A stretch of DNA of 53,559 bases from Bermanella sp034112345 (lineage in GTDB: Bacteria > Pseudomonadota > Gammaproteobacteria > Pseudomonadales > Oceanobacteraceae). The stretch's first letter is position 1. Each line of letters starts with the position of its first letter. Shown one piece after another: positions 1 to 9,425 of the stretch. Location: contig JAWUVN010000066.1 in the NCBI GenBank assembly GCA_034112345.1, forward strand, positions 1-53,559, in the 5' to 3' direction. Both the position numbers and the translations under genes were made by a program. Below the pieces are notes generated by a model, which saw only the letters and a program-made list of their open reading frames with translations, was not told the DNA's origin and searched no databases.

Positions 1-38
1 CCTAAACCTTTTTGATTATTTAAGTGACTAGGGTACAT
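1..38 (-). CDS. mshP: MshP, N-terminal fragment cut by the window edge
   Basis: An ATG at 38-36 lies inside the end of mshO, in another frame, and opens a frame running off the left edge. The 12 complete codons read MYPSHLNNQKGL. An Asn/Gln/Lys-Gly stretch of this kind just ahead of a hydrophobic segment is what MshP proteins have at their N-terminus, and mshP follows mshO in known MSHA loci. The 11-base overlap suggests translational coupling. Family identity rests mainly on gene order, because only about a dozen residues are visible. Confidence 0.55.
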   Translation of the reverse strand, partial: MYPSHLNNQKGL

Positions 39-903
39 TTCTAATTTGAACCTCTTGATTAACCACTAAGGTTTCATTCAAATCAGTCGTATTTTGTAAC
101 TCCAGTTCATATGCCACTATGGCATTTCGTCGTAAAGTACTTGGTAGATATTTAAACACCAAACTATCACTTAATAGTTTATCTGCCACTAATACTCGAT
201 TGGGTATAACACTGGGTAAGTTAAAATTAAGATCCGCAATATCCGGAACAAATCCATAGTTTTTATAATAAAATAATCGTTCTCCCAACTGACAAAATGC
301 CACAGGACTGGACACAAAATAAACCCGTTGATTAGGTGATGTTTTTTGAAACTCGAATGATCCTGAATTATTAAATGTGTAAACACTTGCACCAGATACT
401 GTAGAACTTAACGAAACGGTTTCTAAGCTGATGAATCCAGGATTATTCACACCAGCATATAAAGCATCTTGTTGACCCAACATTGGAAATATAGACAAGT
501 ATCCACTACTGCTTAGCTCGCTATTAAGAGGAACCATGTGTACTGAATTTCTTGATACCCCACTGGGGCTACTTTGAAACGGAGCCTGTGTATAACGACT
601 GGCTCCGACAATTGGAATGAATTCCATACAACGACTATCCGATGTAATGCGAACACTATTGGGTAACGCATCTCGTACCATTCTTGTTATTTTTTCATTT
701 ACAATGGTCGCGGTAGATGACAACTCGGATCGTCGAACCGTGTCTACATAGCCCTGCGCGCTAAAGCTAATAAACTGAACACTACCCACTCCCAAAATAG
801 TCAAAATAACTATCACAATAATTATTTCAATTAACGTGAAGCCAAGTTGCGGTTGTATTCTTGTTGCGTGATAAGATTCAATTTTTTTAGAAAAAAGGAA
901 CAT
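28..903 (-). CDS. mshO: MSHA minor pseudopilin MshO
   Basis: The 291-residue protein has a type III prepilin signal: a basic leader, then cleavage after Gly in LGFTLIEIII with Glu at mature position 5, followed by a single hydrophobic helix of about 20 residues. The rest is a Ser/Asn-rich globular domain without other recognised motifs. Its place after mshC and mshD and before mshP matches MSHA loci, where MshO is a low-abundance pseudopilin thought to prime or cap the fibre. An AAGGGA ribosome site precedes the ATG, which lies next to the mshD stop. The leader of roughly 20 residues is normal for the class. Confidence 0.85.
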   Translation of the reverse strand: MFLFSKKIESYHATRIQPQLGFTLIEIIIVIVILTILGVGSVQFISFSAQGYVDTVRRSELSSTATIVNEKITRMVRDALPNSVRITSDSRCMEFIPIVGASRYTQAPFQSSPSGVSRNSVHMVPLNSELSSSGYLSIFPMLGQQDALYAGVNNPGFISLETVSLSSTVSGASVYTFNNSGSFEFQKTSPNQRVYFVSSPVAFCQLGERLFYYKNYGFVPDIADLNFNLPSVIPNRVLVADKLLSDSLVFKYLPSTLRRNAIVAYELELQNTTDLNETLVVNQEVQIRNVP

Positions 904-1485
904 TTAAAAATTCCCTTTATAAAATGAAACGCTGCGTAATTCACCACCAGGAACCGAAACCAAAACCGTAATACGTTTAGCCGATGAGTTGTTCACTAGT
1001 CCTAAATCAGTACCTGCACATGCCACTTGTACCGAAACACTATAGTTTGCGTATTCATCCATATTAATAGCGCTATCAATTAACTGGGGGGGAGCATCTG
1101 TTAGATTATGATAATCATCTACATCATCAAACAATGATCGAACTTCGCTATCATCAAAACTGGCCACAGTACAATGCACTGAAGCACCCGATAATTCGCC
1201 ACCACCTAATGCAGTATCTTCATCAAATTTCATGGATTGAATTTCATCTAGATAAGCTTGACTAAGCTCTAAGGCTTTACCTTCCCATAAAGGAGTCGAG
1301 CTATTGGCAATGCCTGTAGAAAGAGACGACACTAGGGCCGACATAGCAATGCCGATAACAACAATCGTTATGATAAGTTCAATTAAAGTCACGCCTGACT
1401 GACGGCTGGAATCGGGACTTACTGGCTTACCTACCTGATAAACCGTGCCATGCGGCACTGCCTTAGTTACTGCACAATCCTTCAT
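904..1485 (-). CDS. mshD: MSHA minor pseudopilin MshD
   Basis: Contains a prepilin motif (SGVTLIELIITIVV, Glu at mature position 5) and a pilin-like globular tail with two Cys, so it should be processed by the prepilin peptidase and sit in the MSHA fibre or its initiation complex. The start is uncertain. The longest frame begins with TTG at 1533 and would give a 47-residue leader buried in mshC. The ATG at 1485, with GCGGA seven bases upstream, gives a 31-residue leader and overlaps the mshC end by 23 bases. A GTG at 1458 would give a 22-residue leader. Coupled translation with mshC is likely in every case. Confidence 0.8.
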   Translation of the reverse strand: MKDCAVTKAVPHGTVYQVGKPVSPDSSRQSGVTLIELIITIVVIGIAMSALVSSLSTGIANSSTPLWEGKALELSQAYLDEIQSMKFDEDTALGGGELSGASVHCTVASFDDSEVRSLFDDVDDYHNLTDAPPQLIDSAINMDEYANYSVSVQVACAGTDLGLVNNSSAKRITVLVSVPGGELRSVSFYKGNF

Positions 1486-1975
1486 AAGCATATCCGCTTG
1501 GGCTAATGCACACATCCATTGTTTGCGCGCCAATAAAACACAATCTGGTATTTGTATTTATCTGCGTTCGAACAGAAGTTACTAAATCCCCGTAACCATT
1601 AAAATTTAACACGAATGGAAATATCACTGACCCAAGTCCACTGCAAGGTCCTGAAAAATCCGTTGTGGATACACGCACATCTAATTGCTTTTTTTCAATG
1701 TCAAATTCACCTAAATTCATACCCGCTTGGTCAATTGATAGAATCCAATTATCCGATGATTGGCTCACTGTCATAGATACAAGGTTGCTAGCATTTTGTT
1801 TTTGTAAAGAAAGTCGTTGCGCTAAACGCAAACCGGCCAGCCACCTATCGGAAGCCAGCCGTGCTGTATATTGATCTGCGCTGCTAAATAACCCTAATCC
1901 AACCGCGCTTAAAATTGAAATTAATACGATCACAACAATCAGCTCAATGAGCGTGAAGCCTTTTGTTGAACTCAC
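1463..1975 (-). CDS. mshC: MSHA pseudopilin MshC
   Basis: A 170-residue GspH/FimT-like pseudopilin. The leader is only six residues (MSSTKG), followed by FTLIELIVVIVLISIL with the invariant Glu at mature position 5. The start is a GTG at 1975; an ATG two bases upstream is out of frame and closed at once by TGA. Cysteines near the C-terminus (LCFIGAQTMDVC, LCSN) may form the disulfide loop seen in this class. It lies a few bases downstream of mshA, in the position mshC holds in Vibrio and Shewanella loci. Confidence 0.82.
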   Translation of the reverse strand: MSSTKGFTLIELIVVIVLISILSAVGLGLFSSADQYTARLASDRWLAGLRLAQRLSLQKQNASNLVSMTVSQSSDNWILSIDQAGMNLGEFDIEKKQLDVRVSTTDFSGPCSGLGSVIFPFVLNFNGYGDLVTSVRTQINTNTRLCFIGAQTMDVCISPSGYAYEGLCSN

Positions 1976-1981
1976 ATTAAT

Positions 1982-2458
1982 TTACAGACAGTCTGTCACG
2001 CCAGCATTCCATGCACCCGTTCCAGTAGCTGGAGAGAATGTTGGTGAAGCACCTGCAGCCGCTTCGATATAGGTAAAGCACACGACGCCTTCAGCGGCAG
2101 TCGCAACAGAGACTGTAATTTCTCCTGCCGTTGAGACATCTAACTCATACCCATCAAGTCCTGCTAGTGCAGACAAATTATCTCTATCAGGATAGCCATT
2201 AACAAGCGTGTAATCAGTCCCTTCAATGTCAACGATACCTGTACTGCCACCAGCTAAATCGGCAGCATGTGCAATTGCAGCAGAAGATTTAACACTGCCG
2301 AGAGCCCCACCAATACTTGCAGATTCAGCATCACCAGCTAAATCAGCAAACTTGGGCAAAGCAAACGCGGATAAAATTCCAAGAATGACAATAACCATAA
2401 TTAATTCGATTAATGTAAAACCTTGCTGGGACTGTTTATTGGGATTCATTTTGATCAT
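1982..2458 (-). CDS. mshA: Major MSHA pilin MshA
   Basis: Prepilin whose mature form begins FTLIELIMVIVILGILSAFA and continues LPKFADLAGDAE, the classic type IV pilin helix. Two Cys in the last third (VVCFTY and TDCL) would close the D-region loop. The longest frame starts at 2470, but the GGAGA at 2464-2468 is five bases upstream of a second ATG at 2458, giving a 13-residue leader ending in Gly. It is the best match in the locus to the abundant fibre subunit used for surface attachment and twitching-like retraction. Low-complexity Ala/Gly/Ser composition is normal for exposed pilins. Confidence 0.88.
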   Translation of the reverse strand: MIKMNPNKQSQQGFTLIELIMVIVILGILSAFALPKFADLAGDAESASIGGALGSVKSSAAIAHAADLAGGSTGIVDIEGTDYTLVNGYPDRDNLSALAGLDGYELDVSTAGEITVSVATAAEGVVCFTYIEAAAGASPTFSPATGTGAWNAGVTDCL

Positions 2459-2463
2459 ACTGC

Positions 2464-2468
2464 TCTCC
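2464..2468 (-). promoter_or_regulatory. mshA ribosome-binding site
   Basis: GGAGA on the minus strand, five bases ahead of the ATG at 2458. It falls inside the longer frame that begins at 2470 and so decides the start. The AT-rich 111-base gap to mshB (2459-2569) probably also holds an mshA promoter, but no -10/-35 pair convinced me. Confidence 0.6.
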
Positions 2469-2569
2469 ATTAAATGAACTCTGGGATCCTTTTTTCACCC
2501 AGTTTTAAATGTCTTAATTTAAGTTTAGTCGAAAATTTAAAAGTTTCGATTTTTACCTATCCAATCCAT

Positions 2570-3088
2570 CTATAAAATAGTGATAACCGATCCTGTGGCC
2601 ACGTTGTATTCGATTAAGCTATTACCAGCACTATTTTGGTAAGTGTATCTACATATAGTGCCACCTGTGGCCTGCGCTAAATAATCGGTAGCCCCAGCTG
2701 CATTGATACTGACTGTAGGGGCATTCACCACTAGCAGTCCTTGCCATAAGCGCGCACATCGCTCGCTGTCAGAACCAACACTGGTACTGTGGCTAGAACT
2801 TGTTGATTGATTCGAATCTGTGGGCCATCCATCTGATGATGCCGCTATGCTGTCATCGCCATAGCCATTAACACTATCTACCTCACCTCTTGCACCATTA
2901 GTTACCCATTGACTGCGCACTAAAATTACAGCGCTGGCCAATGCACCACCCGTTGCAGCAACATTACTTTCGTGTGCGCCATCATAGCTTTTCATCATAC
3001 GAGGTAAGGCTGCCGCTGCTAATATTCCTAAAAGCGCAATGACTACAACCAGCTCTATCAGTGTAAAACCTGCTTTTATCACTGTCAT
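2570..3088 (-). CDS. mshB: MSHA pilin-like protein MshB
   Basis: A 172-residue prepilin with a seven-residue leader (MTVIKAG), then FTLIELVVVIALLGILAAAALPR. AGGA is well placed ahead of the ATG. The Ser-rich middle (around residues 80-105) and two Cys (RCARLWQ, TICRYTY) are pilin-like. It sits between mshG and mshA, where MSHA loci carry mshB, whose product is a second, less abundant pilin. The small gene mshF, usually found between mshG and mshB, is not present: the gap here is only about 80 bases. Confidence 0.78.
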   Translation of the reverse strand: MTVIKAGFTLIELVVVIALLGILAAAALPRMMKSYDGAHESNVAATGGALASAVILVRSQWVTNGARGEVDSVNGYGDDSIAASSDGWPTDSNQSTSSSHSTSVGSDSERCARLWQGLLVVNAPTVSINAAGATDYLAQATGGTICRYTYQNSAGNSLIEYNVATGSVITIL

Positions 3089-3171
3089 AAATATCCTGTT
3101 GGTTAATGTTTAGTGTAGCTAGAATTACCCAGTTATCACTTTCCAACACTAAAAATGAGCATTAGATTGCA

Positions 3172-4395
3172 TCAACGAGCCGCCGCGCCCAAATCCCACA
3201 GAGGCAGAAAAATACCCAGCGCAAGCACTAATACCAACCCACCCATAAATACCAACATAATGGGTTCGATGGCTGCACTTAAATTCTGCACATCGTATTC
3301 GGTTTCTTGGTCGTAAAAATCACTCACATCTTCTAGTAATTTATCAACCGCGCCACTTTCTTCACCAACCGTAATCATTTGTAAAATTAAGGGTGTAAAC
3401 ATGCCCGATGCGTTGGCCGTTCGTGCAAGAGAATCTCCTCGTTCGATACCCGCCCGCATTTCTTTCACCGCTACTTCAATGTAACGATTTCCTATTGCTT
3501 CAGCACTGACTTCTAAGGAATCAAGAATGGGCACGCCTGCTGAAAATAACATGGCAAACGTTCGCGTAAATCTTGATAACGCAATTCGGTTTAATAAATC
3601 TCCCACTAAAGGAAGCTTTAATTTTATTCGATCCCATTGATATCGACCTTTATCAGTTTTTATGTATTTTATAAAAAATATAACCAAACCAAATATAATC
3701 CCTAAAATTAACCACCAATACTGTAAAAAAAAGTTAGAGCTATTTAAAAGTATGGTGGTAGCGAATGGCAAGTCTGCACCAAACTTTGAAAATACTTTTG
3801 AAAAGCTTGGAATAACAAATATATTTACGACCATTACCGCACAAAAAATAGACGTAATGACTAAGGTTGGATATCTAAGCGCCGATGCCACTTTCTTTCT
3901 AGTGTCACGCTCCATCTCTAAATGCCGAACCAATTGAGAAAAAGCCTCATCTAATTTACCGGTACTTTCACCCACATGAACCATGCTAATAAATAGCGGT
4001 GGAAATTGATTTTCATGCTGCTGCAAAGACTGGGTTAACGTATTACCACGACCTAAACTATGTCCGACATCTTTTAATATCTCTTCCATTATTTCGCTTT
4101 TAGACGTTTCAGCTAAACCAAATACCGCCCGCATAATAGGAATGCCACTTCGAGTAAGCGCATGCATTTGCCGGCAAAACAAAACCATGTCATCCAACGA
4201 CAATTTTTTATCTGGTAAAAAACGACTTAAATCAATATTAATAGAAGCTTGAACTTGTTCAACAATCTGAATAGAAACAGGCGTCATTCGATCGTCGATT
4301 ATCCGAGTTGCGACCTCATCTCGGCTTACGGCTTCAAGCTCACCTTCATGAAGCTTTCCAAATTTATCTCGAGATTTATATCGATATAATGGCAT
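3172..4395 (-). CDS. mshG: MSHA inner-membrane platform protein MshG (GspF/PilC family)
   Basis: About 407 residues with the duplicated GspF domain: a cytoplasmic N-terminal half ending in a TM segment (YPTLVITSIFCAVMVVNIFV), a second TM (WWLILGIIFGLVIFFI), a repeat cytoplasmic half (RFTRTFAMLFSAGVPILDSL) and a C-terminal TM (PIMLVFMGGLVLVLALGIFLPLW). It forms the platform around which MshE drives pilin polymerisation. A GTG at 4401 abuts the mshE stop, but the ATG at 4395 (MPLYRYKSRD, the usual family start) has AGGTG just ahead and is preferred. Confidence 0.9.
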   Translation of the reverse strand: MPLYRYKSRDKFGKLHEGELEAVSRDEVATRIIDDRMTPVSIQIVEQVQASINIDLSRFLPDKKLSLDDMVLFCRQMHALTRSGIPIMRAVFGLAETSKSEIMEEILKDVGHSLGRGNTLTQSLQQHENQFPPLFISMVHVGESTGKLDEAFSQLVRHLEMERDTRKKVASALRYPTLVITSIFCAVMVVNIFVIPSFSKVFSKFGADLPFATTILLNSSNFFLQYWWLILGIIFGLVIFFIKYIKTDKGRYQWDRIKLKLPLVGDLLNRIALSRFTRTFAMLFSAGVPILDSLEVSAEAIGNRYIEVAVKEMRAGIERGDSLARTANASGMFTPLILQMITVGEESGAVDKLLEDVSDFYDQETEYDVQNLSAAIEPIMLVFMGGLVLVLALGIFLPLWDLGAAAR

Positions 4396-4401
4396 GTACA
4401 C

Positions 4402-6123
4402 CTACACTAATGTGCTTTCATCAAGACTAGCAGTGATCTTAAAGACTTCTTGAATAGTGGTTTTACCAGCCACTGCATAGTCAAGTGCGCATTGTGATAA
4501 AGGATAATAATGCTCACTGTCTTGAGCAATCTTAGTAAAGGTTCCTATATCTGAACGACGAATGGCATCTAACATATCGTCATTGAGTTCTAAAAGTTCA
4601 TAGACACCTGTTCGCCCCACATACCCAGTATTAGAGCAATGGTGACAACCAGCACCCTTATAAAACTTAAATTCATTTGGATTCTGGCCCATACTTGTCA
4701 GCCACATCTTTTCTTGTACGGTTAATACATAAGATTGTTTACAATTATTACAAATCTTTCGAATTAACCGCTGCCCAATCACAGCTCTTAAACTAGAGGC
4801 CACTAAATACGAATCGGCTCCCATATCCATTAATCTCATAACAGAAGACATAGCGTCATTGGTATGAAGAGTAGATAGCACCATGTGACCTGTCATAGCC
4901 GCACGCAATCCAATTTCAGCTGTTTCGGTATCTCGCATTTCACCAATTAAAATAATATCAGGGTCTTGTCGTAATGCCGTTCTTAATATCTTTGAAAAGG
5001 TTAAGCCAATCTTAGTATTTATTTGAACCTGACTAATACGTGGAAGTCGATACTCAACAGGATCTTCGGCTGTGATTATCTTTTTATTTGACTGGTTAAG
5101 TGTGCTCAAAGCTGCGTATAAAGTTGTGCTTTTACCACTACCAGTGGGGCCTGTTACAAGTACCATACCGTGAGGCCGAGTGATCAATGTTTGGAAGCGT
5201 TTCTCAATGCTGGCTGGCATACCAAGAGAAGGCAAACTTAAAATACCTTGGCTTTGGTCCAGTATCCTCATTACAACAGCTTCACCATATTGGGTTGGTA
5301 AAGTAGATAAACGCACATCGACACTGCGATTTAATATTCGGATATTAAATCGGCCATCTTGTGGCAAACGCTTTTCAGCAATGTCCAGTCCAGACATTAT
5401 TTTTAAGCGACTCACTAAGGCACTTACCACTCTTCGTTCTTTCATTACCTGTTCTTGTAACTCACCATCTACGCGCAAACGAACCCTCAAAACGGTCTCG
5501 TCTGGTTCGATATGAATATCTGATGCACCTACCTGCACGGCATCTTCAAAAATATTTTGTAATAATCTTACAACAGGTGCTTCCCGGGCATCTGATTCGG
5601 CTAATAGTGAATCTAAATCTAAATCAGTTTCTGAAAGTTCGTCATCTAGCTCACCAGCTATCGACGCTATTTGTTCTGTTCGACGATATATCCGGTCTAC
5701 TGCATTTAATAGTTCTTGTTCTTTTACAAAAGCAGGCACAATGGTTTTTTTCAAACACCGCTGCACTTCATCAACTGCCAAAATATCCAATGGATCAACA
5801 AAGCCCACAAAATATTGACCCTCTTCTTCCATCAAAATAATCGCACGATATCTTCGAGCAATACTTTCAGGTAATCGACGAGTTATTTCACTGTCAAACT
5901 GAAAGCGTGAAATATCAATGTAAGGCATAGAGAAATGGGTTGATAGCTCTAGCAGTAATTCACCCTCTGCAATGAAACCCAAATCGATAACGGTACGGCC
6001 AAATTTTCTACCCGAACGCTTCTGCTCATCTAATACCATCATTAACTGTTCTTGGCTAAGCATGCCTTTTTCAACTAAAAGATCGCCTACCCTAATACGA
6101 TTATGAGGTTTAAAATCACTCAA
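4402..6123 (-). CDS. mshE: MSHA extension ATPase MshE with c-di-GMP-binding N-domain
   Basis: A 573-residue GspE/PilB ATPase. Residues about 10-70 form an MshEN module (RVGDLLVEKGMLSQEQL..., then KFGRTVIDLGF...), the domain shown in Vibrio cholerae MshE to bind cyclic di-GMP. Then come Walker A GPTGSGKS at 325-332, Asp box TAEDPVEY at 351-358, Walker B ILIGEMRD near 391-398, His box around 411-423, and a CxxC pair (C458/C461 with C493/C496) for zinc. The start is a TTG overlapping the mshN stop (TTGA), with no in-frame ATG before residue 21, so coupling to mshN is likely. Confidence 0.92.
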   Translation of the reverse strand: MSDFKPHNRIRVGDLLVEKGMLSQEQLMMVLDEQKRSGRKFGRTVIDLGFIAEGELLLELSTHFSMPYIDISRFQFDSEITRRLPESIARRYRAIILMEEEGQYFVGFVDPLDILAVDEVQRCLKKTIVPAFVKEQELLNAVDRIYRRTEQIASIAGELDDELSETDLDLDSLLAESDAREAPVVRLLQNIFEDAVQVGASDIHIEPDETVLRVRLRVDGELQEQVMKERRVVSALVSRLKIMSGLDIAEKRLPQDGRFNIRILNRSVDVRLSTLPTQYGEAVVMRILDQSQGILSLPSLGMPASIEKRFQTLITRPHGMVLVTGPTGSGKSTTLYAALSTLNQSNKKIITAEDPVEYRLPRISQVQINTKIGLTFSKILRTALRQDPDIILIGEMRDTETAEIGLRAAMTGHMVLSTLHTNDAMSSVMRLMDMGADSYLVASSLRAVIGQRLIRKICNNCKQSYVLTVQEKMWLTSMGQNPNEFKFYKGAGCHHCSNTGYVGRTGVYELLELNDDMLDAIRRSDIGTFTKIAQDSEHYYPLSQCALDYAVAGKTTIQEVFKITASLDESTLV

Positions 6124-6929
6124 TTTTGTATTCTCTCTAAACGGCTTTCACTAAAACGTTTTAACGAATACGGTAAGGTTCCCATAGACAATGCTAATTG
6201 ATACAACCGCTTAGCACTTTTGGTATCGCCCAATGTTTCCAAACTGATCGCTAATCCGGTACGCCAACGAGATTCATTCGGTTCTAACGGAATAAGCTGT
6301 GTATATAGATCTACAGCACTTTGATGATCACCCGACCTCTGTTGCCCTTGCGCTGCCAACGCCAATAACCTTGGCTGAGATGAGAAATCTGGGTATTGTC
6401 GTTTAATTTCAGGTAATACCGAGACAGGATTTTCTTTTAATAGAAGACGAAGTTTCACTTCACTTTGTACGCGTTGAGATGCCTGGCTTAATTTATTCTT
6501 TGCACCATCAATATCACCGTTATTAATGGCTGACACAACAGATTCCGTTGCTTGTGATCCAGAGTTTCTTTTAACAATACTATTACTTGATATATTTTTA
6601 TATTCACCAGCCTCACTGAATTCATTAGCAGGAAGCAAGACAGAAGCAGCACCAGAATCTTTTGTATCTTCTGACAATTTATCGCTATTTATAAATAATG
6701 CATCAGGTAAGGGAACATAATCCGTACTGTCTTTCGACATATATTTACTAATATCAAATACAATAAAAGCGATTAACGCACAACATAAGACGACAGAAAA
6801 AATAAGACCTGACAATAACCATTTACTGTAATCAGACTTATCATGAAAAAAAATCTCACTAGAGTTACTTTGTCCTTGCATCGACTGTCTTTGATTGAGG
6901 TTTTTAAGAACATCATTGACTACACTCAT
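6120..6929 (-). CDS. mshN: MSHA biogenesis TPR protein MshN
   Basis: A 269-residue bitopic inner-membrane protein: about 35 cytoplasmic residues, a TM segment near 37-60 (SGLIFSVVLCCALIAFIVF), then a periplasmic part ending in tetratricopeptide-like helices (LALAAQGQQRSGDHQSAVDLYTQLI; GLAISLETLGDTKSAKRLYQLAL). This is the plan of MshN, which lies between mshM and mshE and is thought to link the ATPase complex to the periplasmic and outer-membrane parts. Its stop overlaps the mshE start by four bases, and it starts three bases after mshM. Confidence 0.8.
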   Translation of the reverse strand: MSVVNDVLKNLNQRQSMQGQSNSSEIFFHDKSDYSKWLLSGLIFSVVLCCALIAFIVFDISKYMSKDSTDYVPLPDALFINSDKLSEDTKDSGAASVLLPANEFSEAGEYKNISSNSIVKRNSGSQATESVVSAINNGDIDGAKNKLSQASQRVQSEVKLRLLLKENPVSVLPEIKRQYPDFSSQPRLLALAAQGQQRSGDHQSAVDLYTQLIPLEPNESRWRTGLAISLETLGDTKSAKRLYQLALSMGTLPYSLKRFSESRLERIQN

Positions 6930-6932
6930 ACA

Positions 6933-7838
6933 TCACCCCCAAACTAACCAACTAGGTGAAAAGTTGACACTTTCAGTATCATTAATGGCAGTCGAAACCA
7001 TAGATTTATTAACTTTTTTTCTACCCTGACTAAAGGCAATTAACATCGCTTTACTGCATAAAATATTAATTAGTCTTGGGGTACCTTTGGAAGCTTTAAA
7101 CAATAAATTAATGGCGCTGCGTTCAAACACTTCTTCACCACTATATCCCGCAACAAACATTCTATGCTGTATATAATAAGCCACTGATTTTTTATTAAGT
7201 GATTCTATTCTATGACTAAAAGCAATACGCTGCCTAAGTTGACGAAAATGGTGCTGATTTAATATCTCATCTAACTCTGGTTGCCCAAACAATATAATTT
7301 GCAATAATTTATAAGATTCCGTTTCTAAATTGGTTAGTAACCTAAGTTCTTCTATCGTGTCTTCTGGTAATGCCTGTGCCTCATCTATAATCAATATGAC
7401 CTTTTTCCCTTTACTGGCCATTTTCAGTAACTCACAGCTAATAGAGTCGAGTAAATCACGATCTTCTATTTTATCTATACCATCGAGCTTTAATTCTTTT
7501 GCAATTGCACGCTTTAACTCAATAGCAGACAAACGTGGATTAGGTAAATAAGCGGTATAATATTCATCACTGACCAAACTGTTTAAAAGTCGACGACACA
7601 GTAAGGTTTTCCCTGTACCCACCTCTCCCGTCACTTTTATAAACCCGTCACCCGATGCAATCGAAAACATAAGCATATTAAAGCATTCATTATGACTGGG
7701 CAGTGCCAAGTAAAACTGAGTATTGGGAACCAAAGAAAATGGCATTTCTTTTACACCATAAAAATGCTGGAAGTCGTCAATGATCCCTCCCATTTTTTTA
7801 TTGTCTGTACTGCTAGGGTTATTTAGATTGGTCTGCAT
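6933..7838 (-). CDS. mshM: MSHA biogenesis ATPase MshM (ExeA-like AAA)
   Basis: A 301-residue AAA ATPase of the ExeA/GspA type. The family opening (FYGVKEMPFSLVPNTQFYL) is at about 27-45, Walker A GEVGTGKT at 73-80, Walker B VILIIDEAQ, then a sensor region (LLQIILFGQPELDEIL) and a lid domain (KGTPRLINILCSKAMLIAF). It probably helps insert the MshL secretin through peptidoglycan, as ExeA does for ExeD. AAGGAG sits nine bases ahead of the ATG at 7838, so the 15 residues before the usual family start and the 20-base overlap with mshL are real. Confidence 0.85.
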   Translation of the reverse strand: MQTNLNNPSSTDNKKMGGIIDDFQHFYGVKEMPFSLVPNTQFYLALPSHNECFNMLMFSIASGDGFIKVTGEVGTGKTLLCRRLLNSLVSDEYYTAYLPNPRLSAIELKRAIAKELKLDGIDKIEDRDLLDSISCELLKMASKGKKVILIIDEAQALPEDTIEELRLLTNLETESYKLLQIILFGQPELDEILNQHHFRQLRQRIAFSHRIESLNKKSVAYYIQHRMFVAGYSGEEVFERSAINLLFKASKGTPRLINILCSKAMLIAFSQGRKKVNKSMVSTAINDTESVNFSPSWLVWG

Positions 7839-9417
7839 TTCCTGTTACTCCTTGCTGCTTCCAGCGTGGAAATGTTTCCTTAACACTGTCTATTTCAGCA
7901 TTCCAACCTGAAGGCTCTATCACCTTTGGTTGTAGTAATATTACCAATTCACTTTTAGTGCTTTCACGAACCGTTTGTTGGAATAAATACCCTAATATTG
8001 GAATTCTGGATAACCAAGGTACACTCGCGTCCAGCTTGGATTTTTTATTCTGTAGCAAACCACCAATCACGACTACCTGCCCACTTGATGCACGAATGAT
8101 ACTGTCAGTTTCTCGTATCGAACTAAACGCCAAGGGTAAGTTGTAAATTGAACCTCCGATATCTATGGTTTTATTCTTCTCTACCACATCTGTCACACTC
8201 GGATGTACATGAAGAATCACTTCGTTGTTCTGACCTATCTGAGGAGTAACATCTAACGCTATTCCTGAAAAGAACGGCGTTAAACTGATATCTGGTGCCG
8301 TGCTGGTTGATGTAGTGGTCGTGGTTGTATTGTTACTGACGTCTGTTACAAAAAATTCATCAGTTCCCACCTTAATAACCGCTTTTTGGTTGTTCACCGT
8401 TGAAATCCTGGGGCTGGATAACACTTGTACTTCACCTTGTCTTTTCAGTAATTGAATAACACCCGCAAAATCGGATGTATTAAAATTCAGTGAAAAGATA
8501 CCAGCGAGATCGTCAGAATTTTGAACCGCCTCTGATGTCAGGCTGCCATTGAATCTTGTTTCGGAGGCGCTCGCGCCAAAAGAATCCCATTGAATGCCAG
8601 ATTGAAATCCAGAATTTAATGTGACTTCTAAAATTTTAGCTTCAATGATTACTTGTTTTTGTAAGCTTAATTCAGCTCGATTTAAATAATCACCCACTGC
8701 GGCTAACTCATCAGGAAATCCTCTTACCATGATCAGACCCGACTGAGCATCTACAATCACTCGACGACCCTGCCCATTGCCAACAATCATGGAGACTGAA
8801 GATTGCAGGTTTGACCAGAAATCTGTTTTTGCCTGAGTTTCAATTTTAGAGGCTGTGGTAACAGCAGGACCATTACTATATGACGAGCTGCTCGAACTAG
8901 TGTCTGAACTAGTAGACGTGTCACTGTCACTGTCACTAATGTGCCCACTAGACACCGACATCCCAGATGTACCGGTACGGGATACATTTAGATAGTTCAC
9001 ATTAAATACTTTATTTTGTAGCGCTTTAGGAAGGATGCGGTATCCGTATGAAGTTTTTACATACTGTAAGCCGTAAATATCTCTGACCGCTAAAAGCGTC
9101 TCGTGTAATGTGACATTTTTTAAGCTCAGTGAAATCCGGGTTTTAATATCTGGGTGAACCACAATATTAATGCCCATTCCATCTACCAAACCATGAAAAA
9201 AAGCCTTTGCCGAATTACTTTTAGCCAACACATCAAAACGCGATGGTGACTGATCAATATCTGGCGTCAATGCATCATAGGCGTCATCTGGCACTGAAAC
9301 TGATTCAGTACTCATTAAGGAATCCAGCGTATCATTTACCACTGTATAATCTGGCTGGGTACTGCAACTTGATAAAATAAGCGAAAGCACACTCACCATT
9401 ATCGTCCTGATAATCAT
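7819..9417 (-). CDS. mshL: MSHA outer-membrane secretin MshL
   Basis: A secretin lipoprotein of about 532 residues. The signal peptide ends in a lipobox (LILSSC), so Cys is probably acylated. An STN-type domain (INIVVHPDIKTRISLSLKNV, then TLHETLLAVRDIYGL) is followed by a Ser-rich linker, the secretin core (VIIEAKILEVTLNSGFQSGI; VQVLSSPRISTVNNQKAVIKVG) and the closing motif SGQVVVIGGLLQNK. It forms the pore for the pilus. The ATG at 9417, six bases from AAGG, is preferred over the one at 9423. Overlap with mshM suggests coupling. Confidence 0.92.
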   Translation of the reverse strand: MIIRTIMVSVLSLILSSCSTQPDYTVVNDTLDSLMSTESVSVPDDAYDALTPDIDQSPSRFDVLAKSNSAKAFFHGLVDGMGINIVVHPDIKTRISLSLKNVTLHETLLAVRDIYGLQYVKTSYGYRILPKALQNKVFNVNYLNVSRTGTSGMSVSSGHISDSDSDTSTSSDTSSSSSSYSNGPAVTTASKIETQAKTDFWSNLQSSVSMIVGNGQGRRVIVDAQSGLIMVRGFPDELAAVGDYLNRAELSLQKQVIIEAKILEVTLNSGFQSGIQWDSFGASASETRFNGSLTSEAVQNSDDLAGIFSLNFNTSDFAGVIQLLKRQGEVQVLSSPRISTVNNQKAVIKVGTDEFFVTDVSNNTTTTTTSTSTAPDISLTPFFSGIALDVTPQIGQNNEVILHVHPSVTDVVEKNKTIDIGGSIYNLPLAFSSIRETDSIIRASSGQVVVIGGLLQNKKSKLDASVPWLSRIPILGYLFQQTVRESTKSELVILLQPKVIEPSGWNAEIDSVKETFPRWKQQGVTGNADQSK

Positions 9418-9425
9418 ATCCATCC

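Noticed and set aside
5361..5840. 159-codon plus-strand reading frame opposite mshE
   Set aside because: It is antisense to a strongly conserved ATPase, with no ribosome site or family match.
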